Shown: piece by piece, positions 48,136-56,994 of the stretch | Position numbering within the stretch: the stretch's first letter is position 1 | How the letters are laid out: each line of letters opens with the position of its first letter | NCBI RefSeq assembly: GCF_004341365.1 | Contig: NZ_SLXH01000006.1 | Location: 62,001 to 126,000, forward strand | Reading direction: 5' to 3' | Length of the DNA: 64,000 nt | Source: Simplicispira metamorpha | GTDB taxonomy: Bacteria > Pseudomonadota > Gammaproteobacteria > Burkholderiales > Burkholderiaceae_C | Program-made: the position numbers and the translations under genes | The notes under the pieces: model-generated | What the model was told of the DNA's origin: nothing | Databases searched by the model: none | The model's input: the letters and a program-made list of their open reading frames with translations, nothing else

Positions 48136-50145
48136 GTGAAACAGACAGCCACCTCCTGGATGGGGGGCCTTCGGGCCAAGTCGATGTTGGCCTTGGCGCT
48201 GGCGTGTCTGCTGGCCCTGCTGCCAGCGGTTTTGATTGGCTGGCAGGTACTCGATGGCGTGCGCAATTACTTTGGCGAGAACTACGCGCGCAACTACACC
48301 CAGCTCAAGCGGCAAAGCATTCTGGCCCCGGTGGCGCGCGAACTGGCACTGTCTTTGCGCCTGGCCGATTCGGTCGTGACGCGGCAATGGTTGCTGGACG
48401 AAGGCAATGCCGCCAAAAGAGCGCTGTTTTTTGAAGAGGCCGAGGGCTACCGCAAAGACTTTCGCGACCACGCTTATTTTTTGGCCAGCGTCGGCAGTCG
48501 GTACTTTTATTTCAATGACAACACCAAGCCGTTCAGTGATGGGCCCCGCTATACGCTGGATTTGACCCAGAAAAAAGACGCATGGTTTGCCGGCACCCTG
48601 AGCCAAACTGGGAGCCACTACAACATCAACGTGGACGACAACGTCCAGTTGCAAACCACCAAGGTCTGGTTCAACGTCATTGTTCGCAGTGGCGATCGCA
48701 AGATCGGCGTGACCGGGGCCGGACTGGATTTGACGGGTTTTCTGAAAGACTTCATTGCCACCAGCGACCCGGGCGTCACCCCCATGATCCTGACGGCTGC
48801 CGGAGAAATCCAGGCCCACCCCAACCGCCAGCTGATTGCCATCAATATGGCGGCCGGGCGTGCCAATCTGGCGCAAACCCTGGCCGGGCAGTTGCCTGCG
48901 GGTGCGCAGCGCGATGCGCTGGCGGCGGCCATGGCGCAGGCAGTGGCCAAGCCGGGCGAAGTACGCAGCTTCAAAGCCACGCTGGATGACAAGGCGCAGC
49001 TGCTGGCCGTGTCTTACATCCCTGAGCTGCAATGGCACATCGTCACGGCGGTGGATCTGAAGGCGGCCCAGGTGATTGACCAAGGCTGGCTGCGCGCCGT
49101 GATGGCCGCTGTGGCCGTGGTGCTGGGGGTATTGCTGCTGGTATTTGGCTACGCAGTGGAAAAACTGGTTCTGCAACCGGTGCGCAAGCTGCAGAAGTCG
49201 GCGTCGGCCATGGCACAGGGCGATTTCAGCGTCTCTTTGCCTCCCGATGGTCAGGACGAGCTGGGTGACCTGACCCGGGCTTTTGGCACCATGGCCCGCC
49301 AAATTCGCAGCAATACCGAAGAGCTGGAGCACAAGGTACAGGCCCGCACACTCGCTTTGGAAGAGGCCAACCGGGACATGCGGCGGGCACACCAGCAAAT
49401 CAACGATTCCATCGACTATGCCAGCCTGATCCAGCAAGCCACCTTGCCCAGCCAGCAGCTGACGCAGCTGCTGGGCCCGCAGCAATTTGTGCTGTGGCGG
49501 CCCCGCGACGTGGTGGGCGGCGATTTTTATGTGTTCCGCGCCGAAGGGCAGCGCTATCTGCTGGGCGTGGTGGACTGCGCGGGCCATGGCGTTCCCGGTG
49601 CGCTGATGACCATGCTGGCGCGCTCGGCTCTGGACCATGCCATGGCGCACGTCGGCATCAGCGCACCGTCTGCCATCCTGAGCCACACCGACACCACCAT
49701 GCGCGCCATGCTGCAACACAGCGAGTTGCCCCGCGCCATTGCCACCAACATGGACGTGGGCCTGGCCTGCGTGGACCGCGAGGCCCGCACCCTGCATTAC
49801 GCCGGTGCCAAAATCAGCCTGTACTGGAGCGACGGCCAGACGGTGCATGAGGTCAAGGGAGGGCGCCGGGCACTGGGCGATCGGCGCCAGGGCAGCTACA
49901 CCGACACCCAGGTAGAGATCGTTCCCGGCGCCACCTACTACCTGACCACCGATGGTTTTCTCGACCAGGCTGGTGGCGAGCTGGGCTACGGCTTTGGCGA
50001 CACCCGCTTTGCCCAGCTGCTGCTGGCGCACGCCCGTTTGCCCATGGAGCAGCAGGCCAGCGCACTCAACCAGGTGCTGGAGGCGTACCGGGGCGACTAC
50101 CCCCAGCGCGACGACATCACGCTGCTATCCTTTCGCATAGCCTGA
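48136..50145 (+). CDS. siaA: SiaA-type membrane PP2C-like protein phosphatase
   Basis: 669 residues from GTG 48136; ATG 48091 in the same frame is an alternative. Transmembrane helix about 17-37, a periplasmic Cache-like sensor to about 325, second helix about 327-348, HAMP about 350-405 (LVLQPVRKLQKSASAMAQGD), then a PPM/SpoIIE phosphatase domain with RDVVGGDFYVF, DCAGHGVPGALMTML, TTDGFLDQAGG and RDDITLL. In Pseudomonas SiaA dephosphorylates SiaC in response to an unknown signal. siaB follows by 3 bp. Confidence 0.9.
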   Translation: MKQTATSWMGGLRAKSMLALALACLLALLPAVLIGWQVLDGVRNYFGENYARNYTQLKRQSILAPVARELALSLRLADSVVTRQWLLDEGNAAKRALFFEEAEGYRKDFRDHAYFLASVGSRYFYFNDNTKPFSDGPRYTLDLTQKKDAWFAGTLSQTGSHYNINVDDNVQLQTTKVWFNVIVRSGDRKIGVTGAGLDLTGFLKDFIATSDPGVTPMILTAAGEIQAHPNRQLIAINMAAGRANLAQTLAGQLPAGAQRDALAAAMAQAVAKPGEVRSFKATLDDKAQLLAVSYIPELQWHIVTAVDLKAAQVIDQGWLRAVMAAVAVVLGVLLLVFGYAVEKLVLQPVRKLQKSASAMAQGDFSVSLPPDGQDELGDLTRAFGTMARQIRSNTEELEHKVQARTLALEEANRDMRRAHQQINDSIDYASLIQQATLPSQQLTQLLGPQQFVLWRPRDVVGGDFYVFRAEGQRYLLGVVDCAGHGVPGALMTMLARSALDHAMAHVGISAPSAILSHTDTTMRAMLQHSELPRAIATNMDVGLACVDREARTLHYAGAKISLYWSDGQTVHEVKGGRRALGDRRQGSYTDTQVEIVPGATYYLTTDGFLDQAGGELGYGFGDTRFAQLLLAHARLPMEQQASALNQVLEAYRGDYPQRDDITLLSFRIA

Positions 50146-50148
50146 AAA

Positions 50149-50727
50149 TTGCCCCGCCACCACAGGATTTCCATGCAAGACATCAACCTATTTGAGCTTC
50201 GGGCCCACTTCAACCGCAGCAATATCCTGCTGTGCTTCAATGGCCCGATTTCGCGCAGTCTGATTGAGGAAATCGGCAACGCGCTGAAAAACTACCTCCA
50301 GGCCGACCAAGCCCAGCCCAACGCGGCCATGGATGTGTTCAGCGTTTACATCGAGATGACGCAAAACATCCGCCACTATGCCGTTGCCCACCAATACGAT
50401 GACATCGACAGCTCGGCCACGGTGGTGGTGGCGCGTGACGATGACCAGCATTACGTGGTGCAATCGGGCAACCTGGTGGAAAAGGCCGATGGCGAAGTCC
50501 TCATGGCCCGCATCCACGCCCTGGCCAGCATGGACAAAGCAGAACTCAAGGCCGCTTATAAAACCCAGCTGCGCCAGCCGCGCAGTGAATTGGCTGCCAG
50601 CGGTGCTGGCCTGGGCCTGATTGATATTGCCCGCAAATCAGTGCAACCCCTGAGCGCCACCCTGACCGAGCTGGATAACGGCCGCTGTTTTTTCAGCGTG
50701 CGCGCCGTGATCCAAAAAACCTCTTGA
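50149..50727 (+). CDS. siaB: SiaB-type kinase
   Basis: 192 residues of the SiaB family (DUF6272), a GHKL-like Ser/Thr kinase. Recognisable: an N-box-like IEMTQNIRHYAVAHQYDD, a glycine-rich LAASGAGLGLIDIARKS. In P. aeruginosa SiaB phosphorylates SiaC, opposing SiaA. Only 3 bp separate it from the siaA stop. AGGA precedes ATG 50162 region: the annotated frame may start at the ATG at 50173 (MQDINLFELRAHF) preceded by a CACAGGA element. Confidence 0.85.
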   Translation: MPRHHRISMQDINLFELRAHFNRSNILLCFNGPISRSLIEEIGNALKNYLQADQAQPNAAMDVFSVYIEMTQNIRHYAVAHQYDDIDSSATVVVARDDDQHYVVQSGNLVEKADGEVLMARIHALASMDKAELKAAYKTQLRQPRSELAASGAGLGLIDIARKSVQPLSATLTELDNGRCFFSVRAVIQKTS

Positions 50728-50737
50728 TGAATCGACC

Positions 50738-51127
50738 ATGAGCGATAAGAACAACATCTCTATTGCGGGAAGCCAATCTACCCCCAGCGTTACCGGCGAC
50801 TGGGCGCTGGGCTTGCTGCGCATGCAGGGTGACTCGTACCCTGAGAACTCCTTTGAATTTTTTGGCCCCATCATTGACTGGCTGGAACGCTTTCTGAATG
50901 CCCCTCCAGCTCCTTTGCTGCGCCTGGAGCTGCGGCTGGTGTACATGAACACCAGCTCAGTCAAGGCCATGATGGACATCTTTGATCTGCTTGAAGATGC
51001 ACACAAACAAGGTGGCAAGGTCTGCGTGGATTGGTATTACGACCCCCGCAATGAGCGCGTGGTGAATTTGGCCGACGAGTTTCGGGAGGATTGCAGTTTC
51101 CCGTTCCAGATTGCCGCAGATGCTTGA
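50738..51127 (+). CDS. siaC: SiaC-type partner-switch protein (DUF1987)
   Basis: 129 residues, matching P. aeruginosa SiaC in length. Core DUF1987 motifs: YPENSFEFFGPIIDWLERF and LVYMNTSSVKAMMDIFDLL, where Thr72 (or Ser73) corresponds to the residue that SiaB phosphorylates and SiaA dephosphorylates. Unphosphorylated SiaC binds and activates the diguanylate cyclase SiaD. Its stop overlaps the siaD start by 8 bases, so the pair is translationally coupled. Confidence 0.92.
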   Translation: MSDKNNISIAGSQSTPSVTGDWALGLLRMQGDSYPENSFEFFGPIIDWLERFLNAPPAPLLRLELRLVYMNTSSVKAMMDIFDLLEDAHKQGGKVCVDWYYDPRNERVVNLADEFREDCSFPFQIAADA

Positions 51128-51914
51128 ACGCCCGCGCCTGGCCCACGATGAGGATGAGCTGATCGTTCAAGTCCAGGCGCTGCTGGCTGACCCGGCGCAC
51201 CAGGGCAATCCGCTGCGCGAGCCCTTGGCGCATTTGCTGGGCTGCAACCAGGTGCACCAGGCGCAACTGCGCCGCCTGATCCGCATCTCTGATGGCTACC
51301 AGTACATCTCGCGGCGCCAACAAGAGAGCCTGGAGCACCAGTACGACCGCCAATTGCACCGCCTGGAAAAATTGGCCCGCATCTCTGACCGCTACCAAAA
51401 CAGCCTGCGCGAGTTGAGTGAAACCCTCAAGCAGGCCTCGCTGCACGATCCCTTGACTGGCTTGGGCAACCGCCGCTTTTTGATGGAGCGCCTGACGCAG
51501 GAAACCGAGCGCGCCAACCGCAAAGAATCCCCTTACACGCTGGGCATTCTGGATGTGGATCGGTTCAAGGCCATCAACGACCGTTTCGGCCACGAAGCAG
51601 GCGACACCGCCCTGTGTGCCATTGCGCAGGCCATTGCCGGTGCGCTGCGGGAATACGATGTGTGCGGCCGCTGGGGCGGTGAAGAGTTTTTGATCCTGAT
51701 GCCGGAAACGCCGCTGGATTTTGCCCGGCAGATTGCGCAGCGGGTTTCTCAGAGCATCAAGGCCATTCACCTCGAATTTCTGGACATCGGCATTTCTGCC
51801 AGCGTGGGCTTGAGTGTTTACCGCTTGGGCGAGCGCTTTTCTGACACCCTCAACCGCGCCGATGCCGCTTTGCTGCAAGCCAAAACCCATGGCCGTGACC
51901 GGATTGAAGGGTGA
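51120..51914 (+). CDS. siaD: SiaD-type diguanylate cyclase
   Basis: 264 residues. A coiled-coil-like N-terminal half (SLEHQYDRQLHRLEKLARIS) precedes a GGDEF domain from about 105 (LHDPLTGLGNRRFLMERL) with active-site WGGEEFLIL and I-site REYD at the correct spacing. No transmembrane segment. In Pseudomonas SiaD needs SiaC to be active and drives aggregation and biofilm formation through cyclic di-GMP. ATG 51120 lies inside the siaC end; a TTG at 51111 is possible. Confidence 0.92.
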   Translation: MLERPRLAHDEDELIVQVQALLADPAHQGNPLREPLAHLLGCNQVHQAQLRRLIRISDGYQYISRRQQESLEHQYDRQLHRLEKLARISDRYQNSLRELSETLKQASLHDPLTGLGNRRFLMERLTQETERANRKESPYTLGILDVDRFKAINDRFGHEAGDTALCAIAQAIAGALREYDVCGRWGGEEFLILMPETPLDFARQIAQRVSQSIKAIHLEFLDIGISASVGLSVYRLGERFSDTLNRADAALLQAKTHGRDRIEG

Positions 51915-51985
51915 GGGCAGTCGCGGTATCGACGCCCATTGCGATGGCCACAACGCCCCGCCCAGAGAGCCAGTCTGTTGCCAAA

Positions 51986-52039
51986 AGCTATAATTTCAAT
52001 AGCTGTAGGCGCACGTGTCCTGTGCGTTAGCACCTTAAA
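51986..52039. repeat. Dispersed repeat, copy 13
   Basis: AGCTATAATTTCAATAGCTG, then GCGCAC-gtgtcct-GTGCGT, then TAGCACCTTAAAA. Reverse orientation, between siaD and rsfS. The element also contains TATAAT. Confidence 0.75.
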
Positions 52040-52202
52040 ACATCTCTATGGAAACCCCGGTTTCCGTGGACACCAGCCCACCGTACCGAAAAGCAGCGAC
52101 TGCCAGCGACACCGCGTGATACACGCCGGGGCAGTTGGTGCCCGGCGTTGCGCGCTATATTGGCTCCCATTGCTTTCCACTCACCTCCCACACCACAGTC
52201 TG

Positions 52203-53150
52203 ATGACCACCACCTCCCAATCGGAATCCGCCGCCAAAAAAGACGTCACCAAACTCCAGCGCGCCATCGTTGACGGCCTGGAAGATGTCAAGGCGCAAGA
52301 CATCCAGGTTTTCAATACCGAGCACCTGTCGCCGTTGTTTGAGCGCGTGATCGTGGCCTCGGGCACGTCCAACCGCCAAACCAAGGCATTGGCCGCCAGC
52401 GTGCGCGATGCCGTGCGCGAAGCCGGTTTCCCCAAACCGCGCACCGAAGGCGAAGAAAACGGCGAATGGATCATCGTGGACTGCGGCGCTGCCGTGGTGC
52501 ATGTGATGCAGCCCACCATCCGCCAGTACTACCGCCTGGAAGAGCTGTGGGGCGATACGCCCGTGCGCCTCAAGCTGGGTGCGCCCAAGCCTGCGGCGGC
52601 CCCGGCTGCCAAAGTGCCTGCCAAGACCGCTGCGCGCCGCGCGGCCAAGGCCGAGGCCGAAGCCGCCGCCGTGCCCGCCAAATCGGCCAAAGCCACCGCA
52701 GCGGCCCGCAAGCGCAGCGACGCTGCCACGCAAGAGGCCGCTCCTGTGGCCAAAAAGCCCGCCGCCCGCAAGAGCGCTGGTGCCGCAGTGACCAGCGCCA
52801 CCAAGGCCCCGGCCAAGAAGGCGCCCGCCAAGAAGACAGCAGCCGCCAGCAGCGCAGCCAAGGCACCTGCCAAAACGGCAGCCACAACGGCCACCAAGAC
52901 AGCGGTAAAGACACCGGCCAAGACGGCTGCCAAGGCCCCCGCAAAAACTGCACCGGCCAAGACCGCCATCCAGACCCTGGTCGTCAAGCCGCGCGCTGAA
53001 AAGGCCCCGGCCAAAAAAGCCGCCCCCCGTGCCAGCGCCAAAGCGCCTGCCAAGTCCGCTGCCAAAGCTGCGGTCAATGCGCCCGCCGCAGACGCACCCG
53101 CCAAGACCGCCGCGCGCAAGAGCGCAGCGCCGCGCAAACCCAAAGCCTGA
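52203..53150 (+). CDS. rsfS: Ribosomal silencing factor RsfS with long Lys/Ala/Pro-rich tail
   Basis: 315 residues, where most RsfS proteins have 105-130. The N-terminal 125 residues are a normal RsfS domain (KLQRAIVDGLEDVKAQDIQV, VASGTSNRQTKALAASV, GEWIIVDCGAAVVHVMQP), which binds uL14 of the large subunit and blocks subunit joining in starvation. Residues about 130-315 are a low-complexity tail of Ala, Lys and Pro (AKKAPAKKTAAA, KTPAKTAAKAPAKTA) like histone H1-type tails. The tail is continuous and in frame. It is followed 19 bp later by rlmH, the usual neighbour. Confidence 0.94.
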   Translation: MTTTSQSESAAKKDVTKLQRAIVDGLEDVKAQDIQVFNTEHLSPLFERVIVASGTSNRQTKALAASVRDAVREAGFPKPRTEGEENGEWIIVDCGAAVVHVMQPTIRQYYRLEELWGDTPVRLKLGAPKPAAAPAAKVPAKTAARRAAKAEAEAAAVPAKSAKATAAARKRSDAATQEAAPVAKKPAARKSAGAAVTSATKAPAKKAPAKKTAAASSAAKAPAKTAATTATKTAVKTPAKTAAKAPAKTAPAKTAIQTLVVKPRAEKAPAKKAAPRASAKAPAKSAAKAAVNAPAADAPAKTAARKSAAPRKPKA

Positions 53151-53169
53151 CGTTTGAAGGGTTGGAACC

Positions 53170-53637
53170 ATGCGTTTGCTGATTGTGGCCGTGGGCCAGC
53201 GCGTTCCCGATTGGGCGCAAACCGCCTACGACGACTACGCCAAGCGCTTTCCGCCCGAGCTCAAGGTCGAGCTCAAGGCCGTCAAGACCGAGCCGCGCGG
53301 CTCCAAAACCCTGGAGACGCTGTACGCCGCCGAGCGCGAACGCATCGAGGCGGCCATCCCGCGTGGCACCCGCGTGGTGGTGCTGGACGAGCGCGGCACC
53401 AGCCTGACCACCAAGGCGCTGGCCGAACGCCTCCAGGGCTGGCAGCTGGGCGGTGACGATGTGGCGCTGGTCATTGGCGGGCCGGACGGGCTGGAGCCTG
53501 CGTTTCGCCAAAGCGCGCATGAGCGCATCCGCCTGTCGGATTTGACCCTGCCGCACGCCATGGTGCGCGTGCTGCTCATCGAGCAGCTCTACCGCGCCTG
53601 GTCGGTCAACGCGGGCCACCCCTACCACCGCGAGTAG
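53170..53637 (+). CDS. rlmH: 23S rRNA pseudouridine-1915 N3-methyltransferase
   Basis: 155 residues, the full SPOUT enzyme. It methylates pseudouridine 1915 in helix 69 of 23S rRNA using SAM. Motifs: [19 protein letters not shown] and the SAM-knot [20 protein letters not shown], with C-terminal [20 protein letters not shown]. It follows rsfS, another large-subunit protein, in the conserved rsfS-rlmH order. Confidence 0.97.
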   Translation: MRLLIVAVGQRVPDWAQTAYDDYAKRFPPELKVELKAVKTEPRGSKTLETLYAAERERIEAAIPRGTRVVVLDERGTSLTTKALAERLQGWQLGGDDVALVIGGPDGLEPAFRQSAHERIRLSDLTLPHAMVRVLLIEQLYRAWSVNAGHPYHRE

Positions 53638-53669
53638 GGCCATTGGCGGCTGTGTTGCATGCCGATTTA

Positions 53670-53723
53670 CTCCTGATTTAATAGCTACTGGCGCTTGCTG
53701 CACAAGCGCCAGAGTCGTTTTTG
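53670..53723. repeat. Dispersed two-hairpin repeat, copy 14
   Basis: TCCTGATTTAATAGCTA, then CTGGCGCTTG-ctgca-CAAGCGCCAG (perfect 10-bp stem), then AGTCGTTTTTGA. Reverse orientation, between rlmH and maf. The stem differs from copy 3 by paired, compensated changes. Confidence 0.88.
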
Positions 53724-53747
53724 ACCCTCAATTTTTGGAGCGCCACC

Positions 53748-54362
53748 ATGCCTGCGTTCGTTTACCTTGCCTCCCAAAGCCCGCGCCGCAGCCAGTTGCT
53801 GGCGCAAATCGGCATTCGCCATGAATTGCTCTTGCCCGATGCCGACGGAGCGCACGCCGAGGACGCCGAAGCCCTGGAGGCCGTGCTGCCCGGCGAATCG
53901 CCCACGGCCTATGTGCAGCGCGTGACCCGCCTCAAGCTCGATGCCGCCGTGGCCCGCCATGCGCGCCGGGGCCTGGCCGCCGCGCCCATCCTGTGCGCCG
54001 ACACCACCGTGGCCCGGGGCCGCACCATCTACGGCAAGCCATTGGATGCGATGGACGCCGCGCGCATGCTGGCTGAACTCTCGGGCCACAGCCACCGCGT
54101 GCTCACGGCGCTGGCCTTGCAGGTGGGCGAGCAGCGCCTGAGCGCGCTGTCGGTATCGCGCGTCACTTTTGCGGCGATGGGTGCGGCGCAGATTGACGCC
54201 TACGTGGCCACTGGCGAGCCCCTGGGCAAGGCCGGCGCCTACGGTATCCAGGGCCACGCGGGTGCGCATGTGCGCCACATCAGCGGCAGCTATTCGGGCA
54301 TCATGGGCCTGCCTTTGTACGAAACTGCCGAGCTGCTGCGCACGGCCGGTTTTGCCCTCTAA
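53748..54362 (+). CDS. maf: Maf-family nucleotide pyrophosphatase
   Basis: 204 residues. N-terminal [19 protein letters not shown] with the phosphate-binding SxSPRR, catalytic region [18 protein letters not shown], and C-terminal [21 protein letters not shown]. Maf proteins hydrolyse dTTP, UTP or modified nucleotides; this one resembles the YhdE (dTTP/UTP) type. ATG 53748 with GGAG at 53737-53740. It precedes rng by 18 bp. Confidence 0.94.
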   Translation: MPAFVYLASQSPRRSQLLAQIGIRHELLLPDADGAHAEDAEALEAVLPGESPTAYVQRVTRLKLDAAVARHARRGLAAAPILCADTTVARGRTIYGKPLDAMDAARMLAELSGHSHRVLTALALQVGEQRLSALSVSRVTFAAMGAAQIDAYVATGEPLGKAGAYGIQGHAGAHVRHISGSYSGIMGLPLYETAELLRTAGFAL

Positions 54363-54380
54363 CCCTACGGCTCCCTCCCT

Positions 54381-55868
54381 ATGCAACAAGACATTCTGAT
54401 CAACTGGTCGCCCCAGGAAACGCGCGTGGCCGTGGTGGAAAACGGCGCCGTGCAAGAGCTGCACGTCGAGCGCACGCTGGAGCGCGGCCTGGTGGGCAAC
54501 GTCTATCTGGGCAAGGTGGTGCGCGTGCTGCCGGGCATGCAATCGGCCTTTATCGACATTGGCCTGGAGCGCGCCGCGTTTTTGCACGTGGCCGATGTCT
54601 GGCAGCGCCAGGAGGGCGGCGAGGCGCCCATGTTCGCGCGCAAAGGCGAGCCCCTGGTGCCCATCGAAAAACAGGTGTTCGAGGGCCAGGCCATCATGGT
54701 GCAGGTCATCAAAGACCCGATTGGCACCAAAGGCGCGCGCTTGTCCACGCAGATCAGCCTGGCCGGGCGGCTGTTGGTGTTTTTGCCACAGGACGACCAT
54801 GTGGGCGTGTCGCAGAAAATCCCGTCCGCCGAGCGCGATGCACTGCGTGCGCGCTTGCAGGCGCTGGTGGGCAGCAAAGAGTCGGGCGGGGGCGGTGGCT
54901 TTATTTTGCGCACCAACGGCGAAGACTCCTCCGACGCCGAGCTGGCCGAAGACATTGCCTACCTGCGCAAGACCTGGGCCCGCACCAAAGAGGCCGCGCT
55001 GCGCCTGCCGCCCATGTCACTGCTGTTGCAAGACCTGGATTTGTTGCAGCGCGTCCTGCGCGATCTGGTGGGCGACCACACCCAGAGCATCCGCCTCGAT
55101 TCGATGGAGCAGTTCCAGCGCCTGCGCGCTTTTGGCCAGGAGTTCATGCCCGCAGCGGCGGCCAAGTTGCAGCACTACAAGGGCGAGCGGCCCATTTTTG
55201 ACCTGTATGCCATCGACGAGGAAATCGCCCGCGCGCTGGGCCGGCGGGTGGATTTGAAATCGGGCGGCTACCTCATCATCGACCAGACCGAGGCGCTGAC
55301 CACCATTGACGTGAACACGGGCGGCTTTGTCGGCGCACGCAATTTTGACGAAACCATTTTCAAGACCAACCTGGAGGCGGCGGGCGCGATTGCGCGCCAA
55401 CTGCGCCTGCGCAACCTGGGCGGCATCGTGATCGTGGACTTCATCGACATGGTGCAGGCCGCACACCAGGATGCGGTGCTGGCCGAGTTCAGAAAACACC
55501 TGGCGCGTGACCGCGTCAAGACCACGGCGGGTGGGTTCTCGCCGCTGGGGCTGCTGGAGATGACGCGCAAGCGCACGCGTGAATCATTGGCCCACATGCT
55601 GTGCGAGCCCTGTGCCGCCTGCCAGGGCCGCGGTGCCCTGAAAACCGCGCGCAGCGTGGCCTACGACATCCTGCGCGAAATCCTGCGCGAAGCACGCCAG
55701 TTCCATCCGCGCGAGTTCCGCGTGGTGGCCGCACCCCAGGTGGTGGAGCTGCTGCTGGACGAGGAAAGCCCGCACCTGGCGGGGTTGTCCGATTTCATTG
55801 GCAAGCCCATCTCGTTGCAGGCCGAGGCGGCCATGGGACAAGAGCAGTTCGACATCGTGCTGCTGTAG
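54381..55868 (+). CDS. rng: Ribonuclease G
   Basis: 495 residues, as in E. coli RNase G. An S1 RNA-binding domain at about 38-130 (VGNVYLGKVVRVLPGMQSAF), 5'-sensor/RNase H-like region, and DNase I-like catalytic domain with the two metal-binding Asp residues in TIDVNTGGFVGARNF and GGIVIVDFIDMV. The Zn-link Cys pair is CEPCAACQGRG. It matures the 5' end of 16S rRNA and cuts some mRNAs. No long RNase E scaffold tail. It lies in the usual maf-rng order. Confidence 0.97.
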   Translation: MQQDILINWSPQETRVAVVENGAVQELHVERTLERGLVGNVYLGKVVRVLPGMQSAFIDIGLERAAFLHVADVWQRQEGGEAPMFARKGEPLVPIEKQVFEGQAIMVQVIKDPIGTKGARLSTQISLAGRLLVFLPQDDHVGVSQKIPSAERDALRARLQALVGSKESGGGGGFILRTNGEDSSDAELAEDIAYLRKTWARTKEAALRLPPMSLLLQDLDLLQRVLRDLVGDHTQSIRLDSMEQFQRLRAFGQEFMPAAAAKLQHYKGERPIFDLYAIDEEIARALGRRVDLKSGGYLIIDQTEALTTIDVNTGGFVGARNFDETIFKTNLEAAGAIARQLRLRNLGGIVIVDFIDMVQAAHQDAVLAEFRKHLARDRVKTTAGGFSPLGLLEMTRKRTRESLAHMLCEPCAACQGRGALKTARSVAYDILREILREARQFHPREFRVVAAPQVVELLLDEESPHLAGLSDFIGKPISLQAEAAMGQEQFDIVLL

Positions 55869-55967
55869 CGGTTTGGGGGCGCGGGGTGCTGCCCCCGCTG
55901 GCGGTTGGCGCTTGTTGGGTCTGCGCGCGGCTGCCAGCGGTGGTCTGGAGGCGCTTCTGGAGTGCGG

Positions 55968-56858
55968 TCAGGCCAGGGTGTGCAGCGGAATGTCGTGCGC
56001 CAGCGCCAGTGCATCGAGCTGGGCGCGGGTTTGTGGTGCCACAAAGGCAGCGATGGCCGCGTGGGTGGCGGCGGCGCGCATGGTGCCCGCATCACCCAAG
56101 GCAGGCAGGCCAGCGGCCTGGCACAGGCGCACGGCAAAGTGCGGCTCCAGCGCGGCCATGGCCACGCGGCCATCGGCGCAGGGGTAGAGGCGGTAGCCCG
56201 CGTGGGCGCCGCCCACATCGCTGTCGGGCTGCATCAGGCCCCAGGTGGCGGGCAGCGCTAGCCATTGCGCCGATTCGGCCAGTCCCACCTCCAGGCACAC
56301 GCCATGCCCATCTTGCAGGCGCGCCAGTTGCGCTTGCAGCACGGCCTCGCTGGCCACCAGCGAGCCTGCCATGTCGGCAAACAGGCTGGGCGGCATGTGC
56401 AGGCCGTTGACCAGCCCGGCATCAGCTTGGTAGGTCAGGTCGTGGCCGGGCTCTTCAGCGCGATCGCCTTCGCTGCCGACGATGCGCACCAGCGACAGCT
56501 GCGGATAGCGCGCGCGCAGTGCCTCCCAGCCCAGCCCCAGTTTGTCCAGCGCCGAGGGGCGAAACGACGTGATCAGCACATCGGTGTGGGCCAGCTCCTG
56601 GTGCAGCGTGGCCTGGCCCTCAGGGGTTTTGAGGTGGGCGTGCAGCACGCGCACGCCCTCGTGCATGGCGGCATAGGCGACGGCGCTGTAGCTGGCCATG
56701 GGGTCGGCGCTGGGCTGGCCTGCGGGCGCGGGTGGCTCCAGCTTGGTGCACAGGGCGCCCATGCGCGCGCAGCGCACCAGAGCCGCCGGGCCGGGCAGGT
56801 TCAGCGCCAGGCTGAGGATGCGGAGGTTGCGCAGGGGTTGGGGCAGGGCAGTGGTCAT
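55968..56858 (-). CDS. CaiB/BaiF family CoA-transferase-like protein (short)
   Basis: 296 residues, about 100 shorter than typical class III CoA-transferases. Family motifs: LSLALNLPGPAALVRCARMG, DVLITSFRPSALDKLGLGW, GHDLTYQADAGLVNG with the catalytic-type Asp, and DGRVAMAALEPHF. The short form resembles alpha-methylacyl-CoA racemase-related proteins found in betaproteobacteria. Reaction and substrate are unknown. It lies between rng and a repeat. Confidence 0.88.
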   Translation of the reverse strand: MTTALPQPLRNLRILSLALNLPGPAALVRCARMGALCTKLEPPAPAGQPSADPMASYSAVAYAAMHEGVRVLHAHLKTPEGQATLHQELAHTDVLITSFRPSALDKLGLGWEALRARYPQLSLVRIVGSEGDRAEEPGHDLTYQADAGLVNGLHMPPSLFADMAGSLVASEAVLQAQLARLQDGHGVCLEVGLAESAQWLALPATWGLMQPDSDVGGAHAGYRLYPCADGRVAMAALEPHFAVRLCQAAGLPALGDAGTMRAAATHAAIAAFVAPQTRAQLDALALAHDIPLHTLA

Positions 56859-56885
56859 CGGTGGGGGCGGTGGCAGGGGTTGATT

Positions 56886-56941
56886 TACTATTTTTTTGAT
56901 AGCTGCAAGCGCACGCCAGACGGGCGCTAGAGGCCAAAATT
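56886..56941. repeat. Dispersed repeat, copy 15
   Basis: TACTATTTTTTTGATAGCTG then CAAGCGCACGCCAG, GGGCGCTAGAGGCCAAAAT. Reverse orientation, between the CoA-transferase and tyrB. It is the copy closest to a full consensus at the GGCCAAAAT end. Confidence 0.88.
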
Positions 56942-56946
56942 ACCAT

Positions 56947-56970
56947 AAAAAAACCGCCCTAAGGCGGTTT
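56947..56970 (-). terminator. Intrinsic terminator after tyrB
   Basis: AAACCGCC-CTAA-GGCGGTTT with a run of seven A on the plus strand, so the T-run follows the stem on the minus strand. Confidence 0.88.
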
Positions 56971-56994
56971 CTGTATCAGGGGTTTACCCGGTGC

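Noticed and set aside
48118-50031. 637-codon antisense frame opposite siaA
   Set aside because: No recognisable domain, low-complexity composition, and full overlap with a well-supported gene.
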